DNA of 64,000 nt. It comes from an uncultured Pseudoxanthomonas sp. GTDB lineage: Bacteria > Pseudomonadota > Gammaproteobacteria > Xanthomonadales > Xanthomonadaceae. Within the stretch, counting starts at the first letter, position 1. The number at the start of each line of letters is the position of its first letter. The DNA lies in assembly GCF_946886695.1 (NCBI RefSeq), contig NZ_CAMPJD010000004.1, positions 1 to 64,000 of the forward strand. Reading direction: 5' to 3'. This document shows positions 1 through 8,078 of this stretch, one piece after another. The translations under genes were made by a program, and so were the position numbers. Under the pieces are notes generated by a model. That model was not told where the DNA came from. It worked only from the letters and a program-made list of their open reading frames with translations, and made no database searches.

Positions 1-350
1 GCGGAGCCGGCCGGTAAGCCGGGTTCTGTCGTGGACAGTCATTCCTCTAGGCGCAACGTCACCGTTACGCTCAAGCAACCTACCCGGACCCGACGCGGGC
101 CGCGCCATGAGGTCCCTATTTGGTCTTGCTCCCGGTGGGGTTTGCCGTGCCGGTCCGTTGCCGGACTCGCGGTGCGCTCTTACCGCACCATTTCACCCTT
201 GCCGTCCTGTCGAAACAGTCTTAGGCGGTATCTTTCTGTTGCACTTTCCGTCGGCTCGCGCCGCCCAGGCGTTACCTGGCACCGTGCCCTGTGGAGCCCG
301 GACTTTCCTCGGCATTGTTTCCAATGACGCGACTGTCTGGCCGGCTCCGC
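1..350 (-). ncRNA. rnpB: RNase P RNA (class A)
   Basis: Catalytic RNA of RNase P, which removes 5' leaders from pre-tRNAs. Read on the minus strand it opens with GCGGAGCCGGCCAGACAG and closes with the complementary GGCCGGCTCCGC, forming the terminal P1 helix. Just inside are the bacterial signatures GAGGAAAGTCCGGGCTCC near the 5' end and AGAGGAATGACTGTCC and ACAGAACCCGGCTTA near the 3' end. The length of about 350 nt fits a class A RNA. The 3' end lies at or very near the window edge. It is downstream of chrA and rsmI on the same strand. Confidence 0.96.
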
Positions 351-395
351 CGCGTGCATTGTCGCACAGACAACCCGCCTGGCCGACCGTTGCGA

Positions 396-1565
396 TCATC
401 GCAACGCATGCAACGCCATCCCGGCAAGCGGCATCACCACGATCATCCAGCCCACCGGCAAGCGGCCCCACACCAGCGCAGCGAAGCCCGCAACGACGAC
501 CACGACATCGGCGACGCCCGACACCGCGCCGGACCACAGCGGACCGCATAACGCCGCGAGCAGCAGGCCGACCACGGCGGCGTTGATGCCTGCCAGCGCA
601 CGCCGCATCCCGGGCAAACCAACGATCCGCTGCCAGAACGGCAACGCACCGAGCACCAACAGCCACGCCGGCAGGAAGACCGCAATCAGGGCCAGCGTCC
701 CACCCGCCCATCCTCCGGGACCGGCATCCATCGCGGCCCCGAGATAGCCGGCGAAGGTGAACATGGGTCCCGGCATTGCCTGCACGGCACCATAGCCGGC
801 AAGGAAAGCGTCCTGCGACAGCCAGCCCGGCACCACCACACCCGATTGCAGCAGGGGCATCACGACGTGGCCACCGCCGAACACCAGTGCGCCCGCGCGG
901 TAGAACACACCGGACACGCCCGCCAGCGAGTCCGCTCCCCACCACGACGCCACCAGCAGCCCGGCGAACGCCACCAGCGCCAGCACGCCCACCCGTCGCG
1001 ACGGCACGGCCTGCATGCGCACCGACGACGAAGTGGTTTCGCCAACCTGAAGCCCCAGCCCCACCAGCGCACCGACGACGATCACCGCCACCTGCATGCC
1101 TGCCATCGGCCAGGCGACCAGCGCCGCCGCGCACGCCAGCATCAGCAGCCACGTGGCGGTGCGCCGGCAGAACGCGCCCGCCATGCCCCACACCGCCTGT
1201 GCGACAACCACGACCGCCAGCAACTTGAACCCGTGGATGAGGCCCTCCGGCACCACGTCGCGCCACTGCGACAGGCTGGCGCCCAGCGCCACCATCAGCA
1301 GCGCGGAGGGAAGCGTGAAGCCACACCAGGCAGCCAGCGCGCCAGGCAGGCCGGCGCGGCCCAATCCCACCACCATTCCCACCTGGCTGCTGGCTGGTCC
1401 GGGCAGCAACTGGCACAGGGCGACGATATCGGCGTACTCGGCCTCGCCCAGCCACCGGCGGCGCACGACGAAGGCTTCCCGGAAATATCCCAGGTGCGCG
1501 ATGGGGCCCCCGAACGAGGTCAGACCCAGCCGCAGGAAGATCAGGAAGACGCGCCAGGCCTCCAT
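396..1565 (-). CDS. chrA: Chromate transporter family (ChrA-like) membrane protein
   Basis: Inner-membrane protein of the CHR family. Characterised members export chromate, but many housekeeping homologues have no proven substrate. About 389 residues, the usual size of two-domain CHR proteins. Each half carries the family signature: TSFGGPIAHLGYFR near the N terminus and FGGGHVVMPLL in the second half, followed by GPMFTFAGYLGA. Ten or so hydrophobic segments are visible. I start at the ATG at 1565; a GTG codon directly precedes it. It begins 27 nt after the rsmI stop on the same strand, so the two may be co-transcribed. Family assignment is firm; chromate as substrate is inference. Confidence 0.88.
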   Translation of the reverse strand: MEAWRVFLIFLRLGLTSFGGPIAHLGYFREAFVVRRRWLGEAEYADIVALCQLLPGPASSQVGMVVGLGRAGLPGALAAWCGFTLPSALLMVALGASLSQWRDVVPEGLIHGFKLLAVVVVAQAVWGMAGAFCRRTATWLLMLACAAALVAWPMAGMQVAVIVVGALVGLGLQVGETTSSSVRMQAVPSRRVGVLALVAFAGLLVASWWGADSLAGVSGVFYRAGALVFGGGHVVMPLLQSGVVVPGWLSQDAFLAGYGAVQAMPGPMFTFAGYLGAAMDAGPGGWAGGTLALIAVFLPAWLLVLGALPFWQRIVGLPGMRRALAGINAAVVGLLLAALCGPLWSGAVSGVADVVVVVAGFAALVWGRLPVGWMIVVMPLAGMALHALR

Positions 1566-1592
1566 CACGTCAGCCGCGTCGGCCTCGCGCCG

Positions 1593-2426
1593 TCATTCTG
1601 CGCCGGCCTTCATTCCGTACAGCGCCTTGCGCGGCGCACCGGTGATCTCGGCTGCGAGCTTGGCGGCGGCGGACGGCGGCAGGTGCGCGTTGAGCAGGGC
1701 ATAGACGCGGCGCCCTTCCACGAGTTGCGCACTTTCATCGTCCGCGGCGCCCTGCACCATCACCACGAACTCACCCTTGCGCTGGTTGTCATCGGCATCG
1801 ACCCGCGCCTGCAGCTCGGCGAGCGTGCCATCCAGTACGGTCTCGAACAGTTTGGTCAGCTCACGCGCGATCACGGCGGGGCGGTCGGCGCCAAAGGCCA
1901 TGCCCATGTCCGCGAGGGATTCGGCGATGCGGTGCGAGGACTCGTAGAAGACCAGCGTGCGCGCCTCGCCCGCCAGGCGCTGCAGCTGCTCCCGCCGCGC
2001 GGACGCTTTGGCAGGCAGGAAACCTTCAAACGTGAAGCGGTCACTCGGCAGCCCGGCCACGCTCAGCGCCGCGATGGCCGCGCACGCGCCCGGCAATGGA
2101 CTGACCTTGATGCCCGCCGCACGCGCCGCGCGCACCAGGCGGAAACCCGGATCGCTGACGAGTGGCGTACCGGCATCGCTGATCAACGCCAGCGAGTCGC
2201 CGGCCAGCAAACGCTCGACCACGCGCTGCGACAGCGCGTCCTCGTTGTGCTCGTGCAGTGCGACCAGGGGGGTGGAAACGCCGAAATGCGACAGCAACTG
2301 GCCGCTGCGCCGGGTGTCTTCCGCACAGATCGCCGCAACGCTGCGCAGCGTCTCCAGCGCGCGTGGCGTGAGGTCGCCCAGATTGCCGATCGGCGTGGCA
2401 ACGATGAACAAGGTTCCGGCAGGCAT
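1593..2426 (-). CDS. rsmI: 16S rRNA (cytidine-1402-2'-O)-methyltransferase
   Basis: RsmI methylates the ribose of C1402 in the 16S rRNA decoding centre using S-adenosylmethionine. About 277 residues. It begins with GTLFIVATPIGNLGDLTPRA, the family signature, followed by AEDTRRSGQLL, SDAGTPLVSDPG and PLPGACA, all typical of the tetrapyrrole-methylase fold. YESSHRI and RELTKLFE follow. I chose the ATG at 2426 because the ATPIGNLGD motif belongs about 10 residues from the N terminus; the frame stays open upstream but that part looks non-coding. It is divergent from the LpoA-like gene with about 90 nt between, the usual rsmI/LpoA arrangement. Confidence 0.96.
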   Translation of the reverse strand: MPAGTLFIVATPIGNLGDLTPRALETLRSVAAICAEDTRRSGQLLSHFGVSTPLVALHEHNEDALSQRVVERLLAGDSLALISDAGTPLVSDPGFRLVRAARAAGIKVSPLPGACAAIAALSVAGLPSDRFTFEGFLPAKASARREQLQRLAGEARTLVFYESSHRIAESLADMGMAFGADRPAVIARELTKLFETVLDGTLAELQARVDADDNQRKGEFVVMVQGAADDESAQLVEGRRVYALLNAHLPPSAAAKLAAEITGAPRKALYGMKAGAE

Positions 2427-2515
2427 TCCAGTGGGGCTCGATGGCTGAGGGTAGAATCGTAGCCGGTTCCCCTGCCCGAACGCCGATGCCGCCCATGAAC
2501 CCGCCTGTTGCAAGC

Positions 2516-3907
2516 ATGCTTTCCGTACGCATCCGCCCCGCAAGGGCCCTGCTCGCGCTGCTGCTGACCGCGTTGCTGGCCAGTTGTGCCACCACGCCCG
2601 GCGCCGGACCCACGCCATCGGCGGTGCGCTTCGCCCCGGCCTTCGGCAACGCCGCGACACTGGCCCGGCAGGACGCCATCCTGAGCGGGCAGGCGCGCAG
2701 CGACAACGCGCGTGAGATCGACCGCCTGCTCGCCACGCTGGACGACGCCACGCTCGCTCGCGACGCCGCGGCATTGCCGGCCGGCGATCCGCTGTACAAC
2801 TTCGCCGGTCGCGCGCTGCAGCGCCGCGGCCTGCCGCTGCCGCGCCCGTTCGACCGCGGCACGCAATGGCATTTCGATGCGGGCAACCGCCCGCCTGCGG
2901 ATGCCGACGGCTACCGGCCCCCAATGAAGGTGGCCGTCCTGCTCCCGCTTTCCGGCAACCTCGCCACCGCCGCGGCGCCCGTCCGCGACGGCCTGCTGGC
3001 GGGTTACTACGGCGAACACCGCCGCCGCCCCGACGTGCAGTTCTACGACACCACGGGCACAGCGGCCGGTGCGACCGCCGCCTACGCGCGCGCGGCGGCC
3101 GAAGGTGCCGATTTCGTGATCGGCCCGCTCGGCCGCGACGAAGTCAGTGCGCTCTTCCAGCAACCACAGCTCGCTGTCCCGATGCTGGTGCTGAATCGCG
3201 GCGTGGTGGCACCGCCGGACGGCAAGGCGGGCTTCTCGCTGGCCCCTGAAGACGACGGCCTGGCAGCAGCGGAGTATCTGCTGGCGCGTGAGCGCCGCAT
3301 GACGCTGATCATCGAGGGCAGCGACGACAATGGACGCCGTGCATCCCAGGCGTTCCGCGAGCGCTTCAGCGAACGCGGCGGCAAGGTCACGCGGGTGATC
3401 AGCGTCGCGGAAACCCCTGGCGACCTGTCGACCCTCCTTGCGACCGCTTCGCAGGAAGGCGTGGATTCGGTTTTCCTGGCAGTACGCGGTGGCACGGCAC
3501 GCGCCCTGACCCCGCAGTTGGCACTGGCCGGCCTGGGAGGCAAGACGCGCGTGGGCACCTCGCAGCTGACCTCGGGCACCGGCAAGCCGGTGGAAGACAT
3601 GGCGCTGGACGGCATCGCCTTCCCGACCGAAACCTGGACCTCACGCGGCGTGCCGGCACTGCCCGCCGCCAGCGTGACCGGCGAACGCGTGCCCACCGCA
3701 CGTGGTCCCGCCGCACGGCTGTTCGCGTTCGGCTATGACGCCTGGCTGCTGACCGCCTATCTGGAGAAGTTGGCATTGGGGGCGAACACCGAGATCCGCG
3801 GCGCCACGGGGCGCCTGCAACTGGACGGCTTCGGCAACGTGGTGCGCACACCTTCGTGGTCGGTATTCAGTGGCGGCCAGGCCGTGCCCGTGGCGGATGG
3901 CGGTTGA
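2516..3907 (+). CDS. lpoA: LpoA/LppC-type lipoprotein, penicillin-binding protein activator
   Basis: Outer-membrane lipoprotein of the LppC family. In E. coli LpoA activates the PBP1A peptidoglycan synthase from the periplasm. From the ATG at 2516 the protein has a clean lipoprotein signal ([18 protein letters not shown]) with Cys at about residue 24; earlier in-frame ATGs would bury this signal. The rest resembles a periplasmic type-1 binding fold ([44 protein letters not shown]). About 463 residues, shorter than E. coli LpoA, whose N-terminal TPR domain appears reduced to about 110 residues. The gene overlaps yraN by 11 nt. Confidence 0.85.
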   Translation: MLSVRIRPARALLALLLTALLASCATTPGAGPTPSAVRFAPAFGNAATLARQDAILSGQARSDNAREIDRLLATLDDATLARDAAALPAGDPLYNFAGRALQRRGLPLPRPFDRGTQWHFDAGNRPPADADGYRPPMKVAVLLPLSGNLATAAAPVRDGLLAGYYGEHRRRPDVQFYDTTGTAAGATAAYARAAAEGADFVIGPLGRDEVSALFQQPQLAVPMLVLNRGVVAPPDGKAGFSLAPEDDGLAAAEYLLARERRMTLIIEGSDDNGRRASQAFRERFSERGGKVTRVISVAETPGDLSTLLATASQEGVDSVFLAVRGGTARALTPQLALAGLGGKTRVGTSQLTSGTGKPVEDMALDGIAFPTETWTSRGVPALPAASVTGERVPTARGPAARLFAFGYDAWLLTAYLEKLALGANTEIRGATGRLQLDGFGNVVRTPSWSVFSGGQAVPVADGG

Positions 3908-4286
3908 CCGCAGGAAACGAGGGCAAGCCGTCGAAGCAGCGGCGCGCGAGTTGCTGCGCCGCGCCGGCCTGACCGATCTGGCTGCCAATGCCCTTTACCG
4001 CGGCGGTGAACTGGATCTGGTGATGCGGGACGCCACGCGCCCCGGCACGCCGACCGTGGTATTCGTGGAAGTGCGCTACCGCCAATCGCAGCTTTTCGGT
4101 GGAGGCGCGGCATCGGTCGATGCCGGCAAGCGCCGCCGCCTGGTGCATGCGGCCCTGCGCTTCCTCCAGGACCATCCCGCCCTCGCAGATGCGCCCTGCA
4201 GGTTCGACGTGATCGACGCGCAGGGCGACCCCGCCGCGCCCCGGCTCACCTGGATCCGTGACGCGTTCCGCGCCGACGAAATCTGA
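3897..4286 (+). CDS. yraN: YraN family (UPF0102) endonuclease-like protein
   Basis: Small protein (129 residues) with a predicted Holliday-junction-resolvase/restriction-endonuclease fold; its cellular role is not established. Motifs seen: [10 protein letters not shown], then [10 protein letters not shown] and [10 protein letters not shown], giving the E-x-D...E-V-R-x-R core expected in this family. The ATG at 3897 lies inside the 3' end of the LpoA-like gene (11-nt overlap), so translation is probably coupled. The rsmI / lpoA / yraN order is conserved in many proteobacteria. Confidence 0.9.
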   Translation: MAVDRRKRGQAVEAAARELLRRAGLTDLAANALYRGGELDLVMRDATRPGTPTVVFVEVRYRQSQLFGGGAASVDAGKRRRLVHAALRFLQDHPALADAPCRFDVIDAQGDPAAPRLTWIRDAFRADEI

Positions 4287-4315
4287 GCCGTGCAGGCCGC
4301 GCCTACAATGACGGC

Positions 4316-5704
4316 GTGAATTCCTCCCTGCCCCTCGACCTGCACGAAGCCCTGTCCGCCCGCCTGGGGGACGATTGGCTCACCGGCGACGCCTGCCGCC
4401 CTTATGGCGGCGACGATTCGCGCCAGTGGGCCATGCCATGGGCCGTCGCCTTGCCGCGCACTTACGAAGACGTGGTAGCCGTGGTACGCGCATGCCGCGC
4501 TCACCGCATCGCCATCGTTGCGCGCGGTGCCGGCACGGGGACCACAGGTGCGGCCGTACCCACGCAGGGGGCCGTGGTGGTTTCGTTCGAACGCATGGAT
4601 CGTATCGTCGAGGTGCGCGCCGCCGACCGCTGCGTGGTGGTACAGCCAGGCGTGCTCAATGGCGACCTGCAGCAGGCGCTCGCACCGCATGGCCTGTTCT
4701 GGCCGCCCGATCCCTCCAGCGCCGACCTCTGCAGCGTGGGCGGCAATCTCGCCACGAATGCGGGCGGCCCGCGCGCGGTGAAGTACGGCACCGCACGCGA
4801 CAACGTGCTCGGCCTGGTCGCCGTGACCGGTGCGGGTGAACTGATCCGCTGCGGTGGTGCCTACACCAAGGACGCGACGGGTTACGACCTCACCCACCTG
4901 CTCGTCGGCAGCGAGGGCACCCTGGCGCTGATCGTGGAAGCAACCCTGAAGCTGGCGCCGCGACCACGTGCGCAGGCCGGACTGCGCGTGCTCTATCGCG
5001 ACGCAGCCACGGCCGCGGCGGCGGTGTCGCGCATCATGGCGCGCCCGGCGACGCCGACCATGCTGGAATTCATGGACCGCAGCGCCATCGCGTTGATCCG
5101 GCGCAACGGCAGCGATGTGCCCGAGGCGGGTGCGATGCTGCTGGTCGAAGCCGACGGCGATGACGACACGCTGCCGTATTCGCTGCAGGCATTGGCCGAC
5201 GCCGCCGAAGGCGATGGCATGCTCACGCTGGACGTCGCGCAGGACGGTACCGCACGCGACCGGTTGTGGGCCGCGCGGCGCGCCCTGTCGCCGGCGCTGC
5301 GCACCATCAAACCCGGCAAGATCAACGAGGACGTGGTGGTGCCGGTGTCGCGCATTCCGGATCTGGTGGCGGCCATGGAAGCACTGTCGGTCGAGGCCGC
5401 GCTGCCGATCGTCGTGTTCGGCCACGCCGGCAACGGCAACCTGCACGTCAACATCATGTACGACGACGGTGACGCCGCCGAGACGGCACGCGCGCATGCG
5501 GCCTTGTCGAAGGCCTTCGCGCGCGTGCTGGCGCTGGGCGGCACGCTGTCCGGCGAACACGGCATCGGCCTGAGCAAGCGGGATTTCATGGCGGATGCGT
5601 TCAACGTGGCGACGCTCGACGCGATGCGTGCGATCAAAGCCGCGCTCGACCCCGACGACATCCTGAACCCCGGCAAGGTCCTGCCACCGCGGAAGCCCAT
5701 GTAG
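4316..5704 (+). CDS. FAD-linked oxidase (GlcD/D-2-hydroxyacid dehydrogenase type)
   Basis: Flavoenzyme of the VAO/GlcD superfamily that oxidises D-2-hydroxyacids such as D-lactate, glycolate or D-2-hydroxyglutarate; the exact substrate is not visible. About 462 residues. The N-terminal FAD-binding domain has the PP-loop-like RGAGTGTTGAAVP and the SVGGNLATNAGGPRAVKYG and GSEGTLALI motifs. The C-terminal cap has FGHAGNGNLHVNI with the metal-binding His residues and GTLSGEHGIGLSKR. DPDDILNPGKVLP closes the protein as usual. Start is GTG at 4316. The stop codon TAG (5702-5704) is made by the first bases of an intergenic palindromic repeat. Confidence 0.88.
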   Translation: MNSSLPLDLHEALSARLGDDWLTGDACRPYGGDDSRQWAMPWAVALPRTYEDVVAVVRACRAHRIAIVARGAGTGTTGAAVPTQGAVVVSFERMDRIVEVRAADRCVVVQPGVLNGDLQQALAPHGLFWPPDPSSADLCSVGGNLATNAGGPRAVKYGTARDNVLGLVAVTGAGELIRCGGAYTKDATGYDLTHLLVGSEGTLALIVEATLKLAPRPRAQAGLRVLYRDAATAAAAVSRIMARPATPTMLEFMDRSAIALIRRNGSDVPEAGAMLLVEADGDDDTLPYSLQALADAAEGDGMLTLDVAQDGTARDRLWAARRALSPALRTIKPGKINEDVVVPVSRIPDLVAAMEALSVEAALPIVVFGHAGNGNLHVNIMYDDGDAAETARAHAALSKAFARVLALGGTLSGEHGIGLSKRDFMADAFNVATLDAMRAIKAALDPDDILNPGKVLPPRKPM

Positions 5705-5836
5705 GAGCGACGTGAGTCGCGACCGCGCGCCATGCGCGCCGGGAAAGCCACCGACAGACGTCTGCCGTTCCCTCTTGCGCCTGATGCCGGGCCACGAACG
5801 CCGACGACGTGCGGTCGCGACTCACGTCGCTCCTAC
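5701..5836. repeat. Inverted repeat family A, copy 1
   Basis: Two perfectly complementary 26-base arms, 5701-5726 (starts GTAGGAGCGACGTGAGTCGC) and 5811-5836 (ends CGACTCACGTCGCTCCTAC), around an 84-base unrelated centre. The same arm sequence recurs at 34807-34865 and, slightly diverged, at 44906-45044. The left arm provides the TAG stop of the upstream oxidase gene. It could form a long hairpin between the convergent oxidase and thiL genes. Confidence 0.92.
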
Positions 5837-5843
5837 AACAGCC

Positions 5844-6797
5844 TCAGGGCTTCGCGAAGTGGTCGTAACCGCGGCGCGACGGCGACCATGGCCGGCCATC
5901 GGCGCGCACCGCCTGCACACCCTCACCTGCCGCAATGCGACCGATGCGGGTGATCCGCAGGCCGAGTTGGGATGACACGGCGTCGACGCCTGCGCGCGCA
6001 TCCGTCGGTGCGGTGAAGCAGAGTTCGTAGTCATCGCCACCGCTCGCCTGCAACGGCACGCGCGTCGCTTCATCGAACGTCGCCATCAACGCATCCGACG
6101 CCGGCAATGCGTCGATGTCGACCTGCGCGCCCACATCGCTCCGCGACGAGATATGGCCGAGATCGGCCAGCAGTCCATCGGAGACATCGACGCAGGCAGT
6201 GGCGATGCCCCGCAGCGCGCGACCCGCTTCCACACGTGGCGTGGGACGATCCAGGCGCGCACGCAGCGCATGAGCCGGTTCGCGCTCAAGCAACGCCAAG
6301 CCGCCCGCCGCATCGCCGAGCGTGCCGGTGACCCAGACGTCATCGCCAGCGCGCGCGCCGTCGCGGCGCAAGGCACGACCGGGCTCGACCAGACCCATCG
6401 CCGTCACCGAGATCGACAGTGGACCCCGCGTGGTGTCACCCCCGACCAGCGCGATGCCGTGGCGCCCTGCCAGATCCAGGAAGCCATCGAGAAAGCCGTC
6501 GATCCACGCCGTATCTGACCGGGGCAACGACAGCGACAACGTGCACCATGCGGGTTTGGCACCCATCGCGGCGAGATCGGACAGGTTCACCGCCAGCGCC
6601 TTCCAGCCGATGTCGGCCGCTGCGCTGTCGTCGGGAAAATGGACGTCGGCATTCAAGGTGTCGGCGGTGACGACGAGCTGCAGGCCCGGCGGCGGCGCCA
6701 ACAGCGCAGCGTCGTCGCCGATGCCGAGCACGATGTCGGCGCGCGTCCCCACGCGGGCACGGATGCGGGCGATCAGGTCGAACTCGCCGGCACTCAT
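5844..6797 (-). CDS. thiL: Thiamine-monophosphate kinase
   Basis: ThiL phosphorylates thiamine monophosphate to thiamine diphosphate with ATP, the last step of coenzyme synthesis. About 317 residues. It starts with GEFDLIARI, then GIGDDAALL (Mg/nucleotide loop), TADTLNADVHFP, GWKALAVNLSDLAAMGA, GGDTTRG and DVSDGLLADLGHI, all standard in the AIR-synthase-like kinase fold, ending with SGGDDYELCF. I start at the ATG at 6797, 7 nt after the HhH gene; the frame is open further upstream but the extra residues have no family support. Last gene of the riboflavin/nusB unit. Confidence 0.96.
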   Translation of the reverse strand: MSAGEFDLIARIRARVGTRADIVLGIGDDAALLAPPPGLQLVVTADTLNADVHFPDDSAAADIGWKALAVNLSDLAAMGAKPAWCTLSLSLPRSDTAWIDGFLDGFLDLAGRHGIALVGGDTTRGPLSISVTAMGLVEPGRALRRDGARAGDDVWVTGTLGDAAGGLALLEREPAHALRARLDRPTPRVEAGRALRGIATACVDVSDGLLADLGHISSRSDVGAQVDIDALPASDALMATFDEATRVPLQASGGDDYELCFTAPTDARAGVDAVSSQLGLRITRIGRIAAGEGVQAVRADGRPWSPSRRGYDHFAKP

Positions 6798-6804
6798 GGC
6801 GGCG

Positions 6805-7056
6805 TCAGGCGCGCGATCGCGCAAAGTCGACGGCGGACTGGATCGCCGCACGTGCCTGCGGGCTGTTCTTCCAGCAGCTGGAACCCGTCAGCCCGGCCGC
6901 ATTGGCGACGATCTCCGACGGCTCGGCGGCGGCCAGTTGCCGCAACGAGGCGATGCCCATCTGCTCCAGCCGTTGCACGACGGTGGGACCGACGCCCTTC
7001 AGCGCGAGCAACGCCTCGCGCTCTTCCACAGCAAACCGTGCGTCGCCACCCGACAC
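6805..7056 (-). CDS. Small helix-hairpin-helix protein
   Basis: 83-residue protein of unknown role. Residues about 15-50 (EALLALKGVGPTVVQRLEQM) form a helix-hairpin-helix of the type found in DNA-binding and Cdd1/pathogenicity-locus proteins, with LKGVGP as the hairpin. After it come a Cys (SSCW) and a short helix. Start is GTG at 7056, 1 nt after the nusB stop; thiL starts 7 nt after its end, so it is co-transcribed and probably coupled to nusB. A DNA- or RNA-binding accessory role is inference. Confidence 0.8.
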   Translation of the reverse strand: MSGGDARFAVEEREALLALKGVGPTVVQRLEQMGIASLRQLAAAEPSEIVANAAGLTGSSCWKNSPQARAAIQSAVDFARSRA

Positions 7057-7057
7057 G

Positions 7058-7525
7058 TCAGCGTCGCGCCTGCGCCTCGGCGGGCCGCCATTCGACGGCG
7101 GCGTGGTCGAGCACGCCGTTGATGTACGTGTGACCGTGTTCGGAACCGAAACGCTTGGCGGTCTCGATGGCCTCGTTCAGCACCACGCGGTACGGCACAT
7201 CGAGGCGGTGGATCAGTTCGTAGGCGGCGATGCGCAAGACCGCGCGTTCGATGGGATCGACCTCTTCCACGGTGCGGTCGAGGAACGGCAGCAGTGCCTC
7301 GTCCAGCGAAGCGCGATGCCTCACCACGCCACGCACCAGGTCCTCGAAATACTCCAGGTCGGCGATCTCGTGCGCCTGCTCATGTGCGAACTGCGCGATG
7401 ACCTGGCCGACTTCGCCTCCCGACATCTGCCACGCGTAGACGGCCTGCAGCGCACGCCGGCGCGCGCGCGCGCGCGTGACCGGATCGACGCCGTCCTTGC
7501 GGTGGGGATGATGTTGTCGGCTCAC
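7058..7525 (-). CDS. nusB: Transcription antitermination factor NusB
   Basis: NusB binds boxA RNA with NusE (S10) in rRNA antitermination complexes. About 155 residues, the usual size. Seen: RRRALQAVYAWQMSG near the N terminus, FEDLVRGVV, VEEVDPIERAVLRIAAYEL and PYRVVLNEAIETAKRFG, then HTYINGVLD, all NusB landmarks. I chose the GTG at 7525 because a GGAG ribosome site (CCGCAGGAGCC) lies about 9 nt ahead and it gives the family length; the open frame runs further upstream through ribH. ribH-nusB is a conserved pair. Confidence 0.95.
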   Translation of the reverse strand: MSRQHHPHRKDGVDPVTRARARRRALQAVYAWQMSGGEVGQVIAQFAHEQAHEIADLEYFEDLVRGVVRHRASLDEALLPFLDRTVEEVDPIERAVLRIAAYELIHRLDVPYRVVLNEAIETAKRFGSEHGHTYINGVLDHAAVEWRPAEAQARR

Positions 7526-7547
7526 GTCGGCTCCTGCGGTTCTTGGG

Positions 7548-8015
7548 TTACGGTAACTGTTCCAGCAACTGCGCCATCTCGATGGCGGCCAGCGCGGCTT
7601 CTTCGCCCTTGTTGCCATGGCTGCCACCGGCGCGGGCCTCGGCATCCTCGATACGTTCCACAGCCAGCACGCCATTCAGCACCGGCACGCCGGTGTCCAG
7701 CTGCACGCGCATCAGGCCTTCGGCGCAGCGGTCGGCGACGTGCTCGTAGTGGCGGGTGTCGCCACGGATCACGCAGCCCAGCGCGATGATCGCGGCATGG
7801 TCGCCCGCGGCGGCGAGCCGCGCGGCAGCCAGCGGGATCTCCCACGCACCGGGCACGCGCACCACGTCGATCGCTTCCTCGCCCACACCGTTGCCGGCGA
7901 GGCTCTGGCGCGCGCCGGCCACCAGCACATCGGTGATGCGGGGATTCCAGCGGCTGGCGATGATCGCGAAGCGGGCGCCGTCGGGCGCGCGCAGATCGCC
8001 TTCGTAGTGGGACAT
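7548..8015 (-). CDS. ribH: 6,7-dimethyl-8-ribityllumazine synthase
   Basis: Condenses 5-amino-6-ribitylamino-uracil with 3,4-dihydroxy-2-butanone 4-phosphate to give the riboflavin precursor lumazine. About 155 residues. Signatures: [14 protein letters not shown] at the N terminus, [30 protein letters not shown] (His of the active site) and [17 protein letters not shown]. The ATG at 8015 gives the family start; a second in-frame ATG eight codons upstream (8039) is possible. It sits between ribB and nusB on the same strand, downstream of the FMN riboswitch. Confidence 0.96.
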   Translation of the reverse strand: MSHYEGDLRAPDGARFAIIASRWNPRITDVLVAGARQSLAGNGVGEEAIDVVRVPGAWEIPLAAARLAAAGDHAAIIALGCVIRGDTRHYEHVADRCAEGLMRVQLDTGVPVLNGVLAVERIEDAEARAGGSHGNKGEEAALAAIEMAQLLEQLP

Positions 8016-8078
8016 GGCGGGTTCCTTGGGGGTGGGCAAGTCTACCAGCCGGGGCGGCGGCGGGTCCGTTCCGGCGGG

